DNA from: Prorocentrum cordatum
Taxonomy: Eukaryota > Sar > Dinophyceae > Prorocentrales > Prorocentraceae
Assembly (NCBI GenBank): GCA_963575745.1
Contig: CAUYUJ010016884.1
Span: forward strand, 1-64,000
Length of the DNA stretch: 64,000 nt
Direction: 5' to 3'
Position 1 is the stretch's first letter; the number at the start of each line of letters is the position of its first letter. The notes below the pieces were generated by a model. It saw only the letters and a list, made by a program, of their open reading frames with translations. It searched no databases and had not been told where the DNA came from. Shown piece after piece: positions 31,065 to 41,953 of the stretch. The translations under genes were made by a program, and so were the position numbers.

Positions 31065-32570
31065 GTTCTCGGATTTCTGGGGGTCCACGTTGCGACAAAA
31101 TCGCGACGTCGGAGGTGTGAGGAGAACCCCAAAAGCTGGCGGCGCACGCAACGGGGTTGGCGGGAGGGGGTATTAGCCTTCTAAGACGGCGTCTCGGAAG
31201 GGCCTCAGTGGTTTCTACGAATGTTCCTTAGACTCCCGGGAAGGCTCTTCTTGTAGGTTCATGTTTGCGGCGTTGGCGCGCTGGCGACATTGGCGAAGGC
31301 GTTCAAGGTTGAATTCTGCGACGCGGAGGCACCCAGGGACACGGTGCCGCCATTGGACCCGACGGATCGAGTTCAATCTTGAAGGATCGGGGCCGCGGTA
31401 GGTCCAAGGTTGAACGATCGACGCGGTGTCAGAAACCTGTGCGCGCGCCGACGCCGCACGAACGTAATTACAGTCAAAGCTCATAGCAAGGACGCACGGA
31501 TGTCCTGCAGGATGTTGGCAGCTCGCCGCCTAAAAAGTTCCAGACTTTCTGGCGTCCAGGACCCTTGCGTCCTTGCCGCCCGTCCTTGCTACAGATTTCG
31601 GCTGTTCGGTGAGAAGCCCAACGCTTTTCGGAAGCTCCCCCCACCGTCTTAGAGGGCCGCTCCCCCGCGCTGCCCGAAGGTGCGCGCCGCCACGCAGCCT
31701 CGTGGGCGGGGAAGACGCCCGTGCAGTGGAGACCCATGCCGAGAAGCACCCTGCTCGCTTCCAGGGCGCCCTGGATTTCCTGGGTTTCGATGGCCTTGCT
31801 GTGGAAAGCGCGACGTTCCCACACCAAAAGTCAATGGACGTCCTGGGGTCCCAGGGTTGGGTTTCTTGTGGAAGGTTCCTTGTGGACCGGCCTCCACTGT
31901 ACCCGAATGTGGGCGCCGCCACACAGCATCGTGGGCGGGGGAGGCGTCCATATCCACGGCCTCGCGGTCTGGACACGCCAGCCGCGATGCCAAGGATGCC
32001 GGGCGGGTTGTTTTTCGCGGATGATCCGCGCGGATCGTATCAATGGGGCCGCGAATCCAGGGGATCACGGCTCGGCATCCAGACTGCGAGGGCATGGATA
32101 TCGAATGCGGGTATGTCCGTCGGTTTCGGATCAAGAAGACTGAGTTCGAGGATTGGTATGTTTCTGCCTTGTTGGCACGTTGGGAGGCTTATTGTCGCCA
32201 CGGCCGAATTCCCATTGAAATTATAGTCAGAGAGGGATCGGATGGAATTTGGGGATCACATTGACGAGGAAAGACTTCCTGCGGGAAAATGGAGTCGACC
32301 CCTGGGAGCCCTGCCCCGTGTCCCGGGGACCCCTGAGAACGGCTCCAGATGAAAAGTTGGTCCTGAGGACTCCGTTGAGTCCAGGATCCGTTTCTTTTCT
32401 TCGTCCCCAGGTCGAGGAGGCGCAAACATGGATCACAAGGTGCGTGGATCAGAGACGGGCCCCGTTCCCTTGCAAGAACCAGCGGGCACCGCCGCCAAAT
32501 CAGGCGGCATTGTGGTCTCATGGTTTGGGGGGGGTCCTTCCCCCCCACGCCCACGTGCCAGATCCGCAGA
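31065..32570. repeat. repeat-rich spacer, no supported gene
   Basis: A partial duplication occurs at 31677-31710 and 31909-31945 (GCGCCGCCACGCAGCCTCGT against GCGCCGCCACACAGCATCGT). 32410-32560 resembles the repeats at 43070-43245 and 49035-49230 (ACATGGATCA..., GGGTCCTTCCCCCCC). The many overlapping reading frames have no coherent protein. Confidence 0.5.
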
Positions 32571-32579
32571 AAGGGGCGC

Positions 32580-32750
32580 GGTGGGCGAATGCGAACGCAG
32601 CCACTGGGGGTCCGTCGGTGGAGCTCCCGATGGGGCTGCGAAACGTGTGAGGGGTAGGCCAAAATGGGTGCGGTGGGCGCATGCGAACGCAGCCACCAGG
32701 GCCTTCGGTGGAGTTCCCTATGAGGCTACGAAACGTGCGGAGGGTGTATG
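32580..32750 (+). repeat. two units of the ~90-bp satellite found at 58.8-60.1 kb
   Basis: GGTGGGCGAATGCGAACGCA...GGTGGAGCTCCCGATGGGGC and a second unit 88 bp later match the satellite core (CCCACATGCGAACGGTGCCA, GGTGGAGCTCCCTATGGGGC, CACGAAGCGTGTGAGGG). They end a few bases before the BPI-like exon. Confidence 0.8.
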
Positions 32751-32756
32751 TAATCC

Positions 32757-34190
32757 GTGTCAGCGCGTGCCTGTCAAGAGGAGACAGGGACCACCGACAT
32801 CACGGATCTGACGCTGCACCACATCGAGCTGCCCAGCATCCACGCGGATCATCTGGGCCCAGAACGCGTGCGGCTCGGGGTGGACAATTTGGCCCTCAGC
32901 GCCAGCGTCGGGAGGGTCAAGAACACTGACCCCAGCGATTGGTTGCGATGGCTTGCTGGGATGTCGACGCTCGAGATCAAGGATGTGGAGATGACGTTGA
33001 CTGGCTCGTTCACGGCTGAGGTCGAGGTGCCCCTGACCGAGCCGTACCTCATCAGCATCAGTAATTGCCAGGCCACCGCTAAGGTGACCAGTTATCAGGA
33101 CGTCAAGACGGACGCCGGGTGGATCTACGACGTCGATTTCACTGGCCAGCTAGGCAGGGCGATAGAGGACCAGATCAAGAAGGAGATCGTGGAGCAGTTC
33201 AAGAAGGAGGTCTGCGGAGTCGACGGGCTCGGCAAGGACCTGCAGAAGCAGATGGACAGCTACATCAACACCACGCAGGCCGCGGCGTGGCACGCGGCTC
33301 CCGACGCAACGACCACGAGGCTCGACCCCAACGAGGCCGTCCATTGGAAGGAGTCGCTGATGTTCCAGTGGATGCGCCAGTTCATCGCCGATGCCGAGGT
33401 GAACGGCCTGAGCTGGCAGGGCATGCTCGGGCCACTGTTCCCCAGGGCTCCAGTGTCGAGCCGCAACGGGACTGGCGTCTGCCTCTTCGGGTCTCGGAGT
33501 GTGGCTTGCCCGCTCGCCAGCCCGACCTCATTCGACGTGAAGAAGAGGTGGGACACCGCGGACGGCGGTTACATAGACCTGCAGATCGATCACTGGACGG
33601 CAATAGTGAGGGAAGTGGACGTGCACTATTTCAATATGCCGACAGAGAGCCCGCCGAATCCCGATTGGCTCGGCGTCAACGCTTCCATAGGCCCGTTGAA
33701 TCTGACGTTCCTGGTCGATATCAGGATTGACTCCAGCGCGTACAGCTCCACAGCATGCATCGAGAAGACAGTCACAGCGGAGATCGACATTCGGCATGTG
33801 GCGTGGGACGCGTTCGTGCTGTACGACGTGCCACAGGACGGGTACAATGAGCTAAGCCTGACACAGCGCTACACGCCCGCGTGTCTGGACGCGATCGCAA
33901 CCAAGTTTGAGCTCACGTACTTGCATCTCGAGATGTACATCTACAACGTGCATTTGGAGATTTCGCCAGCGAGCAACAAGACCCACACCGAGCACGAGGC
34001 GCGGCTGGTGCTGTCCATCGAGCACCTGTTCAACTCCTTAGTGGTGACCGCAGTCAACAGCAACCCCGAGAAGATCAATCTGCTCGTGGAGAGCGTCGTG
34101 GGCCCCAAGCTCGAGGCGTATGTCAACGACGGCGGCGGCCTGGGCGGGCTGCTCGGCTCCTTCGGCCTCGGGAGCGGAGATGGTGCTCAA
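32757..34190 (+). CDS. BPI/LBP-like secreted lipid-binding protein, large exon
   Basis: One long exon. The open frame starts at 32757, but the real acceptor is probably CAAG or ACAG near 32781-32789. The first conserved part reads TDITDLTLHHIELPSIHADH, then VRLGVDNLALSASVG, MSTLEIKDVEMTLTGSFTAE. This alternation of short amphipathic strands with a conserved 'itdl.l..i..p' opening is typical of the tubular lipid-binding BPI/LBP/CETP fold. There are five N-glycosylation sequons (NTT, NGT, NAS, NLT, NKT), consistent with secretion. The signal peptide must be on an unseen upstream exon. The C-terminal part (ARLVLSIEHLFNSLVVTAVN, EKINLLVESVVGPKLEAYVN) ends in Gly-rich sequence. The exon likely ends close to 34185; the stop at 34230-34232 lies in repeat D. 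Confidence 0.65.
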
Positions 34191-34350
34191 GGGAGGAAAA
34201 ACCACCCGGACCGGACAATTGGCGTGTACTAGACGACCCTGGGCGTTTTTTTTAACAGCCCTGCCCTATTTGATTCCTTCTTTGGGTGCGTTTGCCAAAC
34301 GGCTTCGCGTATCGGGGAGTTTATTATCGAGGCGGATGTTCTGCCCTCTA
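34188..34350 (+). repeat. repeat D, copy 1 (copy 2 at 50803-50960)
   Basis: CTCAAGGGAGGAAAAACCAC...GGGCGTTTTTTTTAACAGCC...GGTGCGTTTGCCAAACGG is matched at 50803-50960 (TCAAGGGAGGAAAGACCACC, GGGCGTTTCCTAAACAGCCC, GTGCGTTTACGAAACAGC). Both copies directly follow coding sequence at an exon edge. Confidence 0.75.
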
Positions 34351-34594
34351 GGTGCATGTCCGGAGGAAAGCACGCCTCGCGTGGTGTTCGCAGTGATGCG
34401 CTGGACTGCTGCTGCTATATCTGAAGGGCTGCTTCGCCCTCCGCCGCTGGCTGCCCCTCGGACTGCTGGCGTTGGTTGCTGCGCCTGGTCGGGAGGCTTG
34501 GTGGCTTTCATGTTGCTCGGCTGGCTAGCATCATGGGGCGTGTTTCTTTATTGCTTGGGGCATAATGGATGTTATAGCCCCCGGCCCCCCCCCT

Positions 34595-34690
34595 CCTCCC
34601 CCCCCAATAACGTAACGCCCCTCGCCCCCCAGTGCGCTCCGAGCACTGCCGCCGTGCGCACGGCGGGGGGGAGGCGTTACATTATACCCC
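34595..34690. repeat. foldback with GTAACGCC arms
   Basis: AACGTAACGCCCCTCGCCCC pairs with GGGGGGGAGGCGTTACAT around a GTGCGC...GCGCAC centre. Confidence 0.7.
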
Positions 34691-34844
34691 CCCTGGCCCC
34701 TCCCCCCAATTATAATGCCAATCGCCGAAAATAGAGAAACGCGTTATTGGCTGATTGACTTGTTGTCTAAACTCTTTGTGGGCAACTGCCTGGGGCTGCT
34801 TGCTGGCTGGCTGATCGCTCGCCCTGTAGCAATCCATGAAAGCT

Positions 34845-35905
34845 GGCAGCCTCGGGAGCGCGCTTCCACTGCACGTTACCTGGTTGCGCGGCTTCGGGAG
34901 CGCGCGCCCCTAGCTGTTTTCAAGAGTTCGTGGCCTCGTATCCACAGCAGAATTTCGGAGGCGACTTTCTCCCCAATCCCCGAGTCCCGCCCGAAACATT
35001 TGGCCGCTCAGAACAAGGGGGAAGTCCTGGGATACACCCCAATGGGGGCTATTCGAACGCACCCCTTTTCGAGGATGGACGCCACCCTCGTATATCCCAA
35101 AGCTGGGCCCCAAATTTCTGGTCCACTCGAAACCCACGAAGCCTGTGATAGGGGTCGACGCATCCCCTGTTAAACTCTTAGGAAGCGGGGTGTGGGGGGG
35201 AGGGGTGGGTGGGGCGGGCGAATCCCACCCCCCGACGCAATTCAGAACATGTACGCGTTTCTAGGCCTCCTGGATGGGGTCGGAGGATCGCGCCGCGTCG
35301 CCCAGGCATCGCCGATGCGGCTCGATGTGGGGCCCACGTTTCTCCACGCTGACGTCGCGGATGTATCGTTGACGTCGCCAGTGCATGGCCGATGCATCGC
35401 TGATGCAGCCGCAATGCATCGCCGATGCATCGGCTATGCGGCGCGAGCCTCCGACCCCATCTACTCCGTCCCCATTTAGGAGGCCTCTGATCTTCTGTTC
35501 TGGAGGGGGGGGCGTTTTTGGGCAGCCTCTGGCGGTTTGGGCTCGTGGCCTCGGGAATTGCGAATGCGCACTGAGTCACAAGGGGTTGTGGTCTCGGGAT
35601 CGCGATTTCATTATGTATCAGGGGCTGCGGCACCAGGGGCACGCATCCGTAGCAATTTGTAATGGGGCTGCGGTTTCAGGAACACGAATGTGCCACAGTG
35701 CACGAGAGCTTGCAGCCCAGGTAGCGCGAATCCGTTGTAATTTGAGTGATTGTGGCATCGGGAGCGCGAACACACTGTAATCTACTAGGGGACGTGACTC
35801 GTGAGGTTCGAATGTATCATTCTTCGCTCGGAGGTGTGAATTCGGGGGCGCACACTTCTCATAGTTTACGATGGGTTGTGGCCTCGGAGGCGCGAATCTG
35901 TCCAG
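34845..35905. repeat. degenerate 'CTCGGGAGCGCGAA' repeats and related dispersed units
   Basis: 34845-34945 and 35525-35905 contain about ten degenerate 45-60 bp units centred on GTGGCCTCGGGAGCGCGAAT with a following GTAATTTGT-like tail. The same family recurs at 39845-40235 and more loosely at 62860-63440. 34980-35150 (GGGATACACCCCAATGGGGG, GAGGATGGACGCCACCCTCG) is duplicated at 43245-43370. 35380-35445 has CGATGCATCGC repeats. No gene. Confidence 0.6.
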
Positions 35906-35999
35906 CTGCCTGCGGCAACCCCTGCCACCGCTTCTGCACAACAGCATAGCAGAAAGAGAGAGGTTGAATTCTCAACGTTTCGCGTATTCCCACCAGCTC

Positions 36000-36350
36000 A
36001 CTCTTGCGCCGACACGATGTGTTGGCATTTGTGTCGCCTACTTCACGGATGTTGTTTGGGTGTGCTTGTCGGTCTAGTTCGTCTTTGACGGTGCTGTTTG
36101 TCTGACTCACACCGAGCGATCGACCTCTGCGTGATTATGGTCGCGCCGCCGCGCCATTTTGGCTGCGCTTACTTGCTGGTCGCCACCAGGATTTCCAACG
36201 CCACCGGGTTTGGGAGTATCGGTTCTGACTTTCTGAGTGGCTGCCCGCTCGTTCGCTTCGCTTGCCTTTCTTTTCCTGCTGCCTAGTCGCGGCCCGTTTA
36301 GTGCTCGGACGGTTTCCGATCCGCCTCGCGAGCCTGTTGGCCAAAAGGTA
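36000..36350 (+). repeat. 350-bp dispersed repeat X, copy 2
   Basis: See the copy at 28609. Preceded by another family A-type terminus (GAATTCTCAACGTTTCGCGT then ATTCCCACCAG, 35966-35999), so the unit is bounded on both sides by family A ends in the same direction. Confidence 0.85.
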
Positions 36351-36680
36351 TTCCCACCAGCCCATCCAGGAACGATGCCCATGGGAGTTGCCCTTTTCGG
36401 GAGAGCTTTGCATCATTTGAAGAGTTCGGGTGGCCTCTGTGGGCCAGAGGCTCTTTAGATGCCTCTCGGGGCCTTTTCTCTTGGGATGTCTTTCAGGGTC
36501 TCTTGGGGCGTCTTGGGGCCCTCCTGTCAGCTCTTGGGGCCCTCCTGGGGGGCCTCGGGGGCTCTTGGCGGTCGCCAGAGCCTGCTGGGGGTCTCTTGGG
36601 AGCCTCTTGCGGGTGGCCGCTTGAGGGCCTTTTGCGGGTAGCGATTTGGGGGGCCTCTCAGGCGCCCCTTGGCGGGGCCC
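36350..36680 (-). mobile_element. family A element fragment, reverse orientation
   Basis: Starts ATTCCCACCAGCCCATCCAG and AACGATGCCC, then continues as CTTGGGGCCC/CTTGGGGCGT units. The opposite end was not found; it fades out near 36680. Confidence 0.55.
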
Positions 36681-37049
36681 GTTTTGACGGTTTGACTCCG
36701 TTTTCTATCCTCCATCGGTCGTCTCTGGCGAGGGGGGTCGCCGCCCACCAAGCCACCCCAAAGCCAACCCGAAGGCCTCAATGTGCCCTCCATTTCTCGT
36801 GGGGGAGGGTCGGGGAACGTTGCAACAACATGTGGAACCCGCATCCCCCCAACCCGAAATTCGGACGAAAGTCGGGTGTTCGGGTTGGGTTGGGGTGGTT
36901 TGGTGGGTAGTCGGGGGGGGGGGGGGGGCATGCTCGAACGCGTCACGTGCGACGAGGGGGGGAGGCCGGCCCCGGACAGCCGAGAGCACTTCGTAAGGCG
37001 GCATTATAGCATCCCACAGGCGCGCCCACTGCCTGGCAGCGCGCATTTG

Positions 37050-37265
37050 GCACGGCTCGTTTCGATTCTCCCGATTCGATTCGTTTCGACTTCGATGGCT
37101 TCCGATTCCGACTCGATTCGACTTCAGATTCCGATTTGGGATACGATTTCTCAGTGGAGGCCTACCAGTCCGCCGATTTCCGCCGATTCGACTTTTCCCA
37201 ACTCGGCTGCCGATTTTCGCCGATCCGACTCATGTCGATTGCAGATCCGACTTATCGATTCGCTT
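37050..37265. repeat. GATTCGACTTC minisatellite
   Basis: Irregular tandem ATTCGATTC and ATTCCGACTC units; no gene. Confidence 0.7.
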
Positions 37266-37289
37266 TTGGGCTCTCCTGACTGGAAAGTT

Positions 37290-37500
37290 GGGGGAGGTGG
37301 AAGGCTTCTTAGAAGGGGGCTGTTTCTTAAATAGCGCCAGCCCTACATCTACAGACAAGGCCCGCGCCTTCTGAGGCAGCCTCCTTCTACGAAGCCTTCC
37401 CCCCGTCCCCTGCCCCCCTGTGCGCGCCGCCGAATTCCGTGCAGGCACGGTGGCGGAGACGCCGGTCGTTGAAAGTAGGTATCTTTGGATGCCCAAGTCC
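37290..37500 (+). mobile_element. family B element, copy 1
   Basis: GGAAGGCTTCTTAGAAGG, a Met/Ala-type GGCGCCAGCCC...ACATCTACAGACAAGGC core, GCGCCTTCTGAGGCAGCCTC and the end CCCCCCTGTGCGCGCCGCC. The sequence following it (GTGCAGGCACGGTGGCGGAG...GAAAGTAGGTAT) is shared with 39530-39570 and 41237-41280. Confidence 0.7.
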
Positions 37501-37584
37501 CAATACTAGCCGGCCGCTCTGCGGTTGATCGGGAGTTTCTGTATATAGAAGAAGGTGCGTGCGCCTGTTGGCGAGGGTGAGGAT

Positions 37585-37785
37585 GAGGTTCCTCCTCCTC
37601 CTCCTCCTCCTCCTCCTCCTCCTCCTCCTCCTCCTCCTCCTCCTCCTCCTCCTCCTCCTCCATCCTTCTGTTGCCTCCGTCTGTCCTCCTCCACCCCACA
37701 GCTCCGTCATCTTCTCCTCCTCCTCCTCCTCCTCCTCCTCCTCCTCCTCCTCCTCCTCCTCCTCCTCCTCCTCATTCCTCCTCTG
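37585..37785. repeat. (CTC)n trinucleotide tract
   Basis: Two blocks of (CTC)n, about 37591-37660 and 37710-37772. They produce spurious poly-Glu and poly-Pro/Leu frames. Confidence 0.9.
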
Positions 37786-37794
37786 GGCACCTCC

Positions 37795-38849
37795 CCCAGG
37801 GCGCGGATCCACCGGATCTGTCCGGATCTGTCCGGAAACGGTGCCGGAGGCCGCTCTGGGCTCCTCTGGGCACCTCCCCGGGGCCGGTTTTGTGAGGATG
37901 TCTCAAGCGAGGGCGCCGGAATGGGATTCGTCGGCGGATCCACCGGATCCACCGGATCTGTCCGGAAACGGTGCCGGAGGCCGCTCTGGGCTCCTCTGGG
38001 CACCTCCCCCGGGGCCGGTTTTGGGAGGATGTCTCAAGCGAGGGCGCCGGTTTTTGGGATTCGTCGGCGGATCCCACCGGATCCCACCGGATCTGTCCAT
38101 ATCTGTCGGAAACGTTTGCCGGAGGCCGCTGTTATTTTTTATTTTTTTCTTTTTTTTTTTGTTTTTTTTTTATTTTTCTTTTGGTTTTTTGCCGGGCTCC
38201 TCTGGGGCACCTCCCCCGGGGCCGGTTTTGTGAGGATGTCTCAAGCGATTGTGCGCCGGTTTGGGAATTCGTGCTCGGATCCACAGGATCCACCGGATCT
38301 GTCCGGAAACGTGCCGGAGGCCGCTTTGGGCTCCTCTGGGCACCTCCCCCGGGGCCGGTTTTGTGAGGACGTTTCAAGCGAGGCGGAACCACCGGATCCA
38401 CCGGATCTGTCCGGAAACAGTGCCGGAGGCCGCTCTGGGCTCCTCTGGGCTCCTCCCCCGGGGCCGGTTTTGTGAGGATGTCTCAAGCGAGGGCGCCGGT
38501 TTGGGATTCGTCGGCGGATCCACCGGATCCACCGGATCCACCGGATCTGTCCGGAAACGGCTTTGCCGTGAGGGCCGCTCTGGGGATCTCTGGGCACCTT
38601 CCTTTATTTTTTTTTGTTTTTTGTTTTTTTTGTTGTGGTGTTTTTTTTGTTTTTTTTTTTTTTTTTTTTCTTCTGTTTTTTTGTATTTTTTTTTCTTCTT
38701 TTTTTGCTTTTTGATTCATCTCCCCCGTGGCCGGTTTTGTGAGCGATGTCTCCAAGCGAGGGCGCCGACGCAGATTCGTCGCGGATCCAACGCGGCCACG
38801 GATCTGGTCCGGAAACGGTGCCGGAGGCCCGCTTTTTTTTGTTTTTTTT

Positions 38850-38913
<64 letters not shown>

Positions 38914-39225
38914 TTTTTTCTTGTTTCTTCTTTCTTTTTTTCTTTTTTCTTTTTCTTTTTTTTTACTTTTTTTTTTGTCCTTTTTTTTTTGTTTTTTTTT
39001 GTTTTTTTTTTTTTTTTTTTTTTTTTCTTCCTTTTTTTCTTTTTTCATTTTTCCTCTCTTTTTTCTATTTTTCTCTGGGCTCATGGGGCACCTCACCCGG
39101 GGCCGGTTTTGTGAGGATGTCTCAAGCGAGGGCGCCGGTTTGGGATTCGTCGGCGGATCCACCGGATCCACCGGATCTGTCCGGAAACGGTGCCGGAGGC
39201 CGCTCTGGGCCCTTGTGCTCCCCAC
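37795..39225. repeat. CCGGATCCACCGGATCTGTC array with poly-T inserts
   Basis: About eight units of 110-160 bp, each with GGATCCACCGGATCTGTCCG, GGAAACGGTGCCGGAGGCCG, CTCTGGGCACCTCCCCCGGG and GGCCGGTTTTGTGAGGATGT. Units are separated in places by T-rich filler (38130-38195, 38600-38715, 38830-39075). The filler resembles T-rich introns at 2.8-3.1 kb. Reading frames over it are low complexity. Confidence 0.85.
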
Positions 39226-39269
39226 GCCGGGGATGAGGATGACGGTAGTTCCACAGAAACTCCCTCAAA

Positions 39270-39590
39270 TGATAGTTTGATTCTTCATTGTTTCACCGAT
39301 CGGCGCGGGCCCTGTCACCCCCTCCCCCCTCATGGAGTAGATCCTTGGCTGTTCTTGGCGCCTGTTTCAAGCAGGTGGAGCCGTCCCCATGGGACGCACA
39401 GCTGCAAACAGTCGCAGTAAGCAGAGGTCCAGAGCCAGAACCCCCCTCTCCACCCCTTTCCGCCCAATGTCGAAACGCCGAATACGAAAACGTTCACAAG
39501 AGCATCCAAGCACGCCCGTTCCGTGCAGGCACGGTGGCGGATACACGCCGGTCGTTGAAAGCAGGTCTTTTGAATGCCCAAGTCCCACTT
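39270..39590 (+). repeat. dispersed repeat I (copies at 41310-41520 and 52960-53160)
   Basis: GATCGGCGCGGGCCCTGTCA, GTTTCAAGCAGGTGGAGCCG and AACAGTCGCAGTAAGCAGAG recur at 41334-41462 and 52980-53090. In the first two places the order relative to family B and the GTGCAGGCACGGTGGCGGA segment is conserved. Confidence 0.75.
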
Positions 39591-40312
39591 TCTTTTAGGC
39601 GGCGGTTTTCCCTCTTCCCTCCTCTTCAAGGGGTGGGCGGAGACCCAACTTGCTTTCAACGCCTTTCCTACTTCATGTTTCTACCCAGTTCCGACGGACG
39701 GGTATTGCATTCGACGTGTCCCAGGTCCCAGAGAAGAAATCTCAAGAAAACGGGAGAGCCGAAAAGCGCCCCCCGAACACACATTCCAACATAAAAGAGG
39801 TACGTTTTCTGTCCTGGGGAGGGGGGGGGCTTTTGGGCAACCTTCGTTGGGTAGACTCGTTGCCTCGGGAAGGCAAACTCGTTATACTTTGCGAGGGGGG
39901 TGTAGCCTTGGGAGCGTGAGCCCGTCGGAATTTACAATTGGTTCTGGCATCGGCTGCGCGAGCGCTTCGTAATTTACTTCTTATGGACGAGGGTAGTTGG
40001 GCGGTATTACGGTCACAGGTGCTTGTCTTGTCAACGGACCAAGAATTAAGAATCGCTGGCCGCGTCATGGGCATTTCAAGGAGGTGGGTCCTTGTGGCGA
40101 GCGACGCCCAGGAATCAGGAATCAAGGAGGAGCCCAAGGTCGTACTTATGGATTGTGGCCGCGGGAGCGCGAGCCCGTCATAATAATTTGTAAGGGAGTG
40201 TGGCTCCGAGACCGGGAATCAGTTGTTTTTGCTGCACGTGTCCCAGGTCAACCCAAGAAATTCTTAGAACCCCATTCTTCGAAGAAGACAAAACGCCATA
40301 AACATAATTTTT

Positions 40313-40456
40313 TGACGCTCCGCGCGGATTTCTTGGATCCGCGCTGGGGCCCCCCTGGCGGCGCCTCCGGCGCCGCTCCTGGTGGCGCGTTCCGTGCGCC
40401 AGGAAGGGGGTCCGGCGCAGGTCCAAGGAACCCGCGCGGAGCGCCAAAAGTGTATG
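40313..40456. mobile_element. palindromic MITE-like element (copies near 41528-41680 and 52750-52885)
   Basis: Ends TTTTGACGCTCCGCGCGGAT and CGCGCGGAGCGCCAAAAG are inverted, and the element is close to a palindrome throughout (TTCTTGGA...TCCAAGGA; GGCGGCGCCTCCGGCGCCGC at the centre). The 52750-52885 copy shares ends CGCTCCGCGCGGATTTCTTG and GAGGAGCGCC and the same centre. After all copies comes GTGTATGTTT or TTTATGTTTATG. Confidence 0.8.
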
Positions 40457-40559
40457 TTTATGTGTTTGTTCTTCTTGTAATTCTGGAAGGGGAGCGGGGC
40501 TCTTTTCGGGCTCCCCACTCTGCTCGGGCTTCATGCATTCTTGCATATATGTCATAAAT

Positions 40560-40850
40560 CACTACGGCTTTGAAGCTGGAACTGGCGCAGGGAACAGGAC
40601 AGACCAGTCTTCGTTCCTGTTGGTCCAAGGGGGCCGGCGGATTCTGCCTGGCCGTCACTTGCATCATCTTCTTGAAGTTTTTCGGATCTCGAGGATCTTG
40701 GCGCGACAGCCTCGAGGCTACGGAGTCTGGACGTCGTCTCGGAGTCTGCCTGGCAAGGAAGCCGACCACCGACCTCCACTGGGTGATCGCGCTGCCGCTA
40801 CTGGTGCTCGTCTGCGCCATCCTGCTCGTCCTGTCGAACACCGTGAAGGG
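40560..40850 (+). CDS. exon with one transmembrane segment
   Basis: Open frame LEATESGRRLGVCLARKPTT, DLHWVIALPLLVLVCAILLV, LSNTV, a clear hydrophobic span of about 20 residues flanked by charged sequence. The upstream part of the frame (ELAQGTGQTSLRSCWSKG, FCLAVTCIIFLKFFGS) may be intronic or coding. The frame then passes into a CT-rich Pro repeat, so a donor probably lies near AACACCGTGAAG|GG at 40846-40850. Which gene it belongs to is unclear: a lost 3' exon of the BPI-like gene or an N-terminal exon of the channel gene are both possible. Confidence 0.4.
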
Positions 40851-41099
40851 AAGCCCTACCCCTCCTCTCCCTCCCCCTCCCCTCCCCTACTTCCTCCTCC
40901 TCCCCTCCCCTACTTCCCTCCCCCTCCCCTGCCCCTCCCCCTCCCCTCCTCCGCCTCACCCTCCCCTCCCCCGTCCTGCCCGCGCTCCTTGATTTCGGCC
41001 GCCTGCGGTGCTCGATCGCAGGCCACTGCGCTCGAAGACGAAACATGTCGACATGCACGCGATCGTTTCCTTCTGCTGTTTTACCGACCGGCGCGGACT

Positions 41100-41310
41100 T
41101 CTTGGAAGGAGGCTGCTTCTTAGATAGATGGCGCCAGCCCCACATCTACAGACAAGGCCCGCGCCTTCTGAAGCAGCCTCGTTCTAAGAAGCCTTCCCCC
41201 CTTCCCCTGCCCCCCTGTGCGCGCCGCCAAATGCCGTGCAGGCACGGTGGCGGAGACACGCCGGTCGTTGGAAGTAGGTATTTTTGGATGCCCAAGTCCC
41301 AATATGATAG
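41100..41310 (+). mobile_element. family B element, copy 2, with shared 3' flank
   Basis: GGAGGCTGCTTCTTAGATAG, ACATCTACAGACAAGGCCCG, GCGCCTTCTGAAGCAGCCTC and the end CCCCCCTGTGCGCGCCGCC (to about 41228). It is followed by the GTGCAGGCACGGTGGCGGAG segment as in the copy at 37290. Confidence 0.75.
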
Positions 41311-41953
41311 TTGTCTTATTCATTGTTTTGCGGATCGGCGCGGACCCTGGCACCCCTTCCCCCCCATGGAGTAGATTTTTTTGGCTGCTTCTAACGCCTG
41401 TTTCAAGCAGATGGAGCCTCCCCCATGGGACGCACTGCTGCAAATAGTCGCAGTAAGCAGAGGTCCGGAGCCAGAACCCCCTCCTCTTCCGCCCAAGGTC
41501 GAAACGCTCACATGCATGAACATGACTTTGCGGAGGCCCGTATGGATTTCTTGGATCGACGTTGAGGCCCCTTGGCGGCGCCTCCGACGCCGCCCCTGGC
41601 GCCCTCCATTCGCGACGGAGGGAGGTTTAGCGCGAATCCTGGAAACCCGCGCGGGTCTCCGAACACGTGTATGTTTCTGCGGATCGGTGTCCTTCGGAGC
41701 ATGCTTGGACTGCTCCGTCGCCCGTCTTCCAGAGCGTGAGCTACATTATTCACGCTTCGCGTACATGCCGGTCGTTGAAAGTCGGTATTTCTGGAGTCTT
41801 AGATCCCAGTTTTTTTGTCAAGCGCCTTCCTACTTCAAGAATCGATATGTTGTTGTTGTGTGGTGTTTTTGTTTTATCTGGGAAGCCTTGTATCAAATCT
41901 AAGGTGTCCGCCTTCGTACTCCATGTTTTTACCTACTTCTTCCACCGACGTGT

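Noticed and set aside
36149-36160. GCCATTTTGGCT, 12 bases identical to the middle of DinoSL
   Set aside because: Lies inside repeat X; the other copy of X (28609-28960) reads GCCTTGTTGGCT at this position, and neither the 5' CCGTA nor the 3' CAAG part of the leader is present.
38600-39120. Phe-rich open frames suggesting membrane proteins
   Set aside because: They are translations of poly-T filler inside a tandem repeat array.
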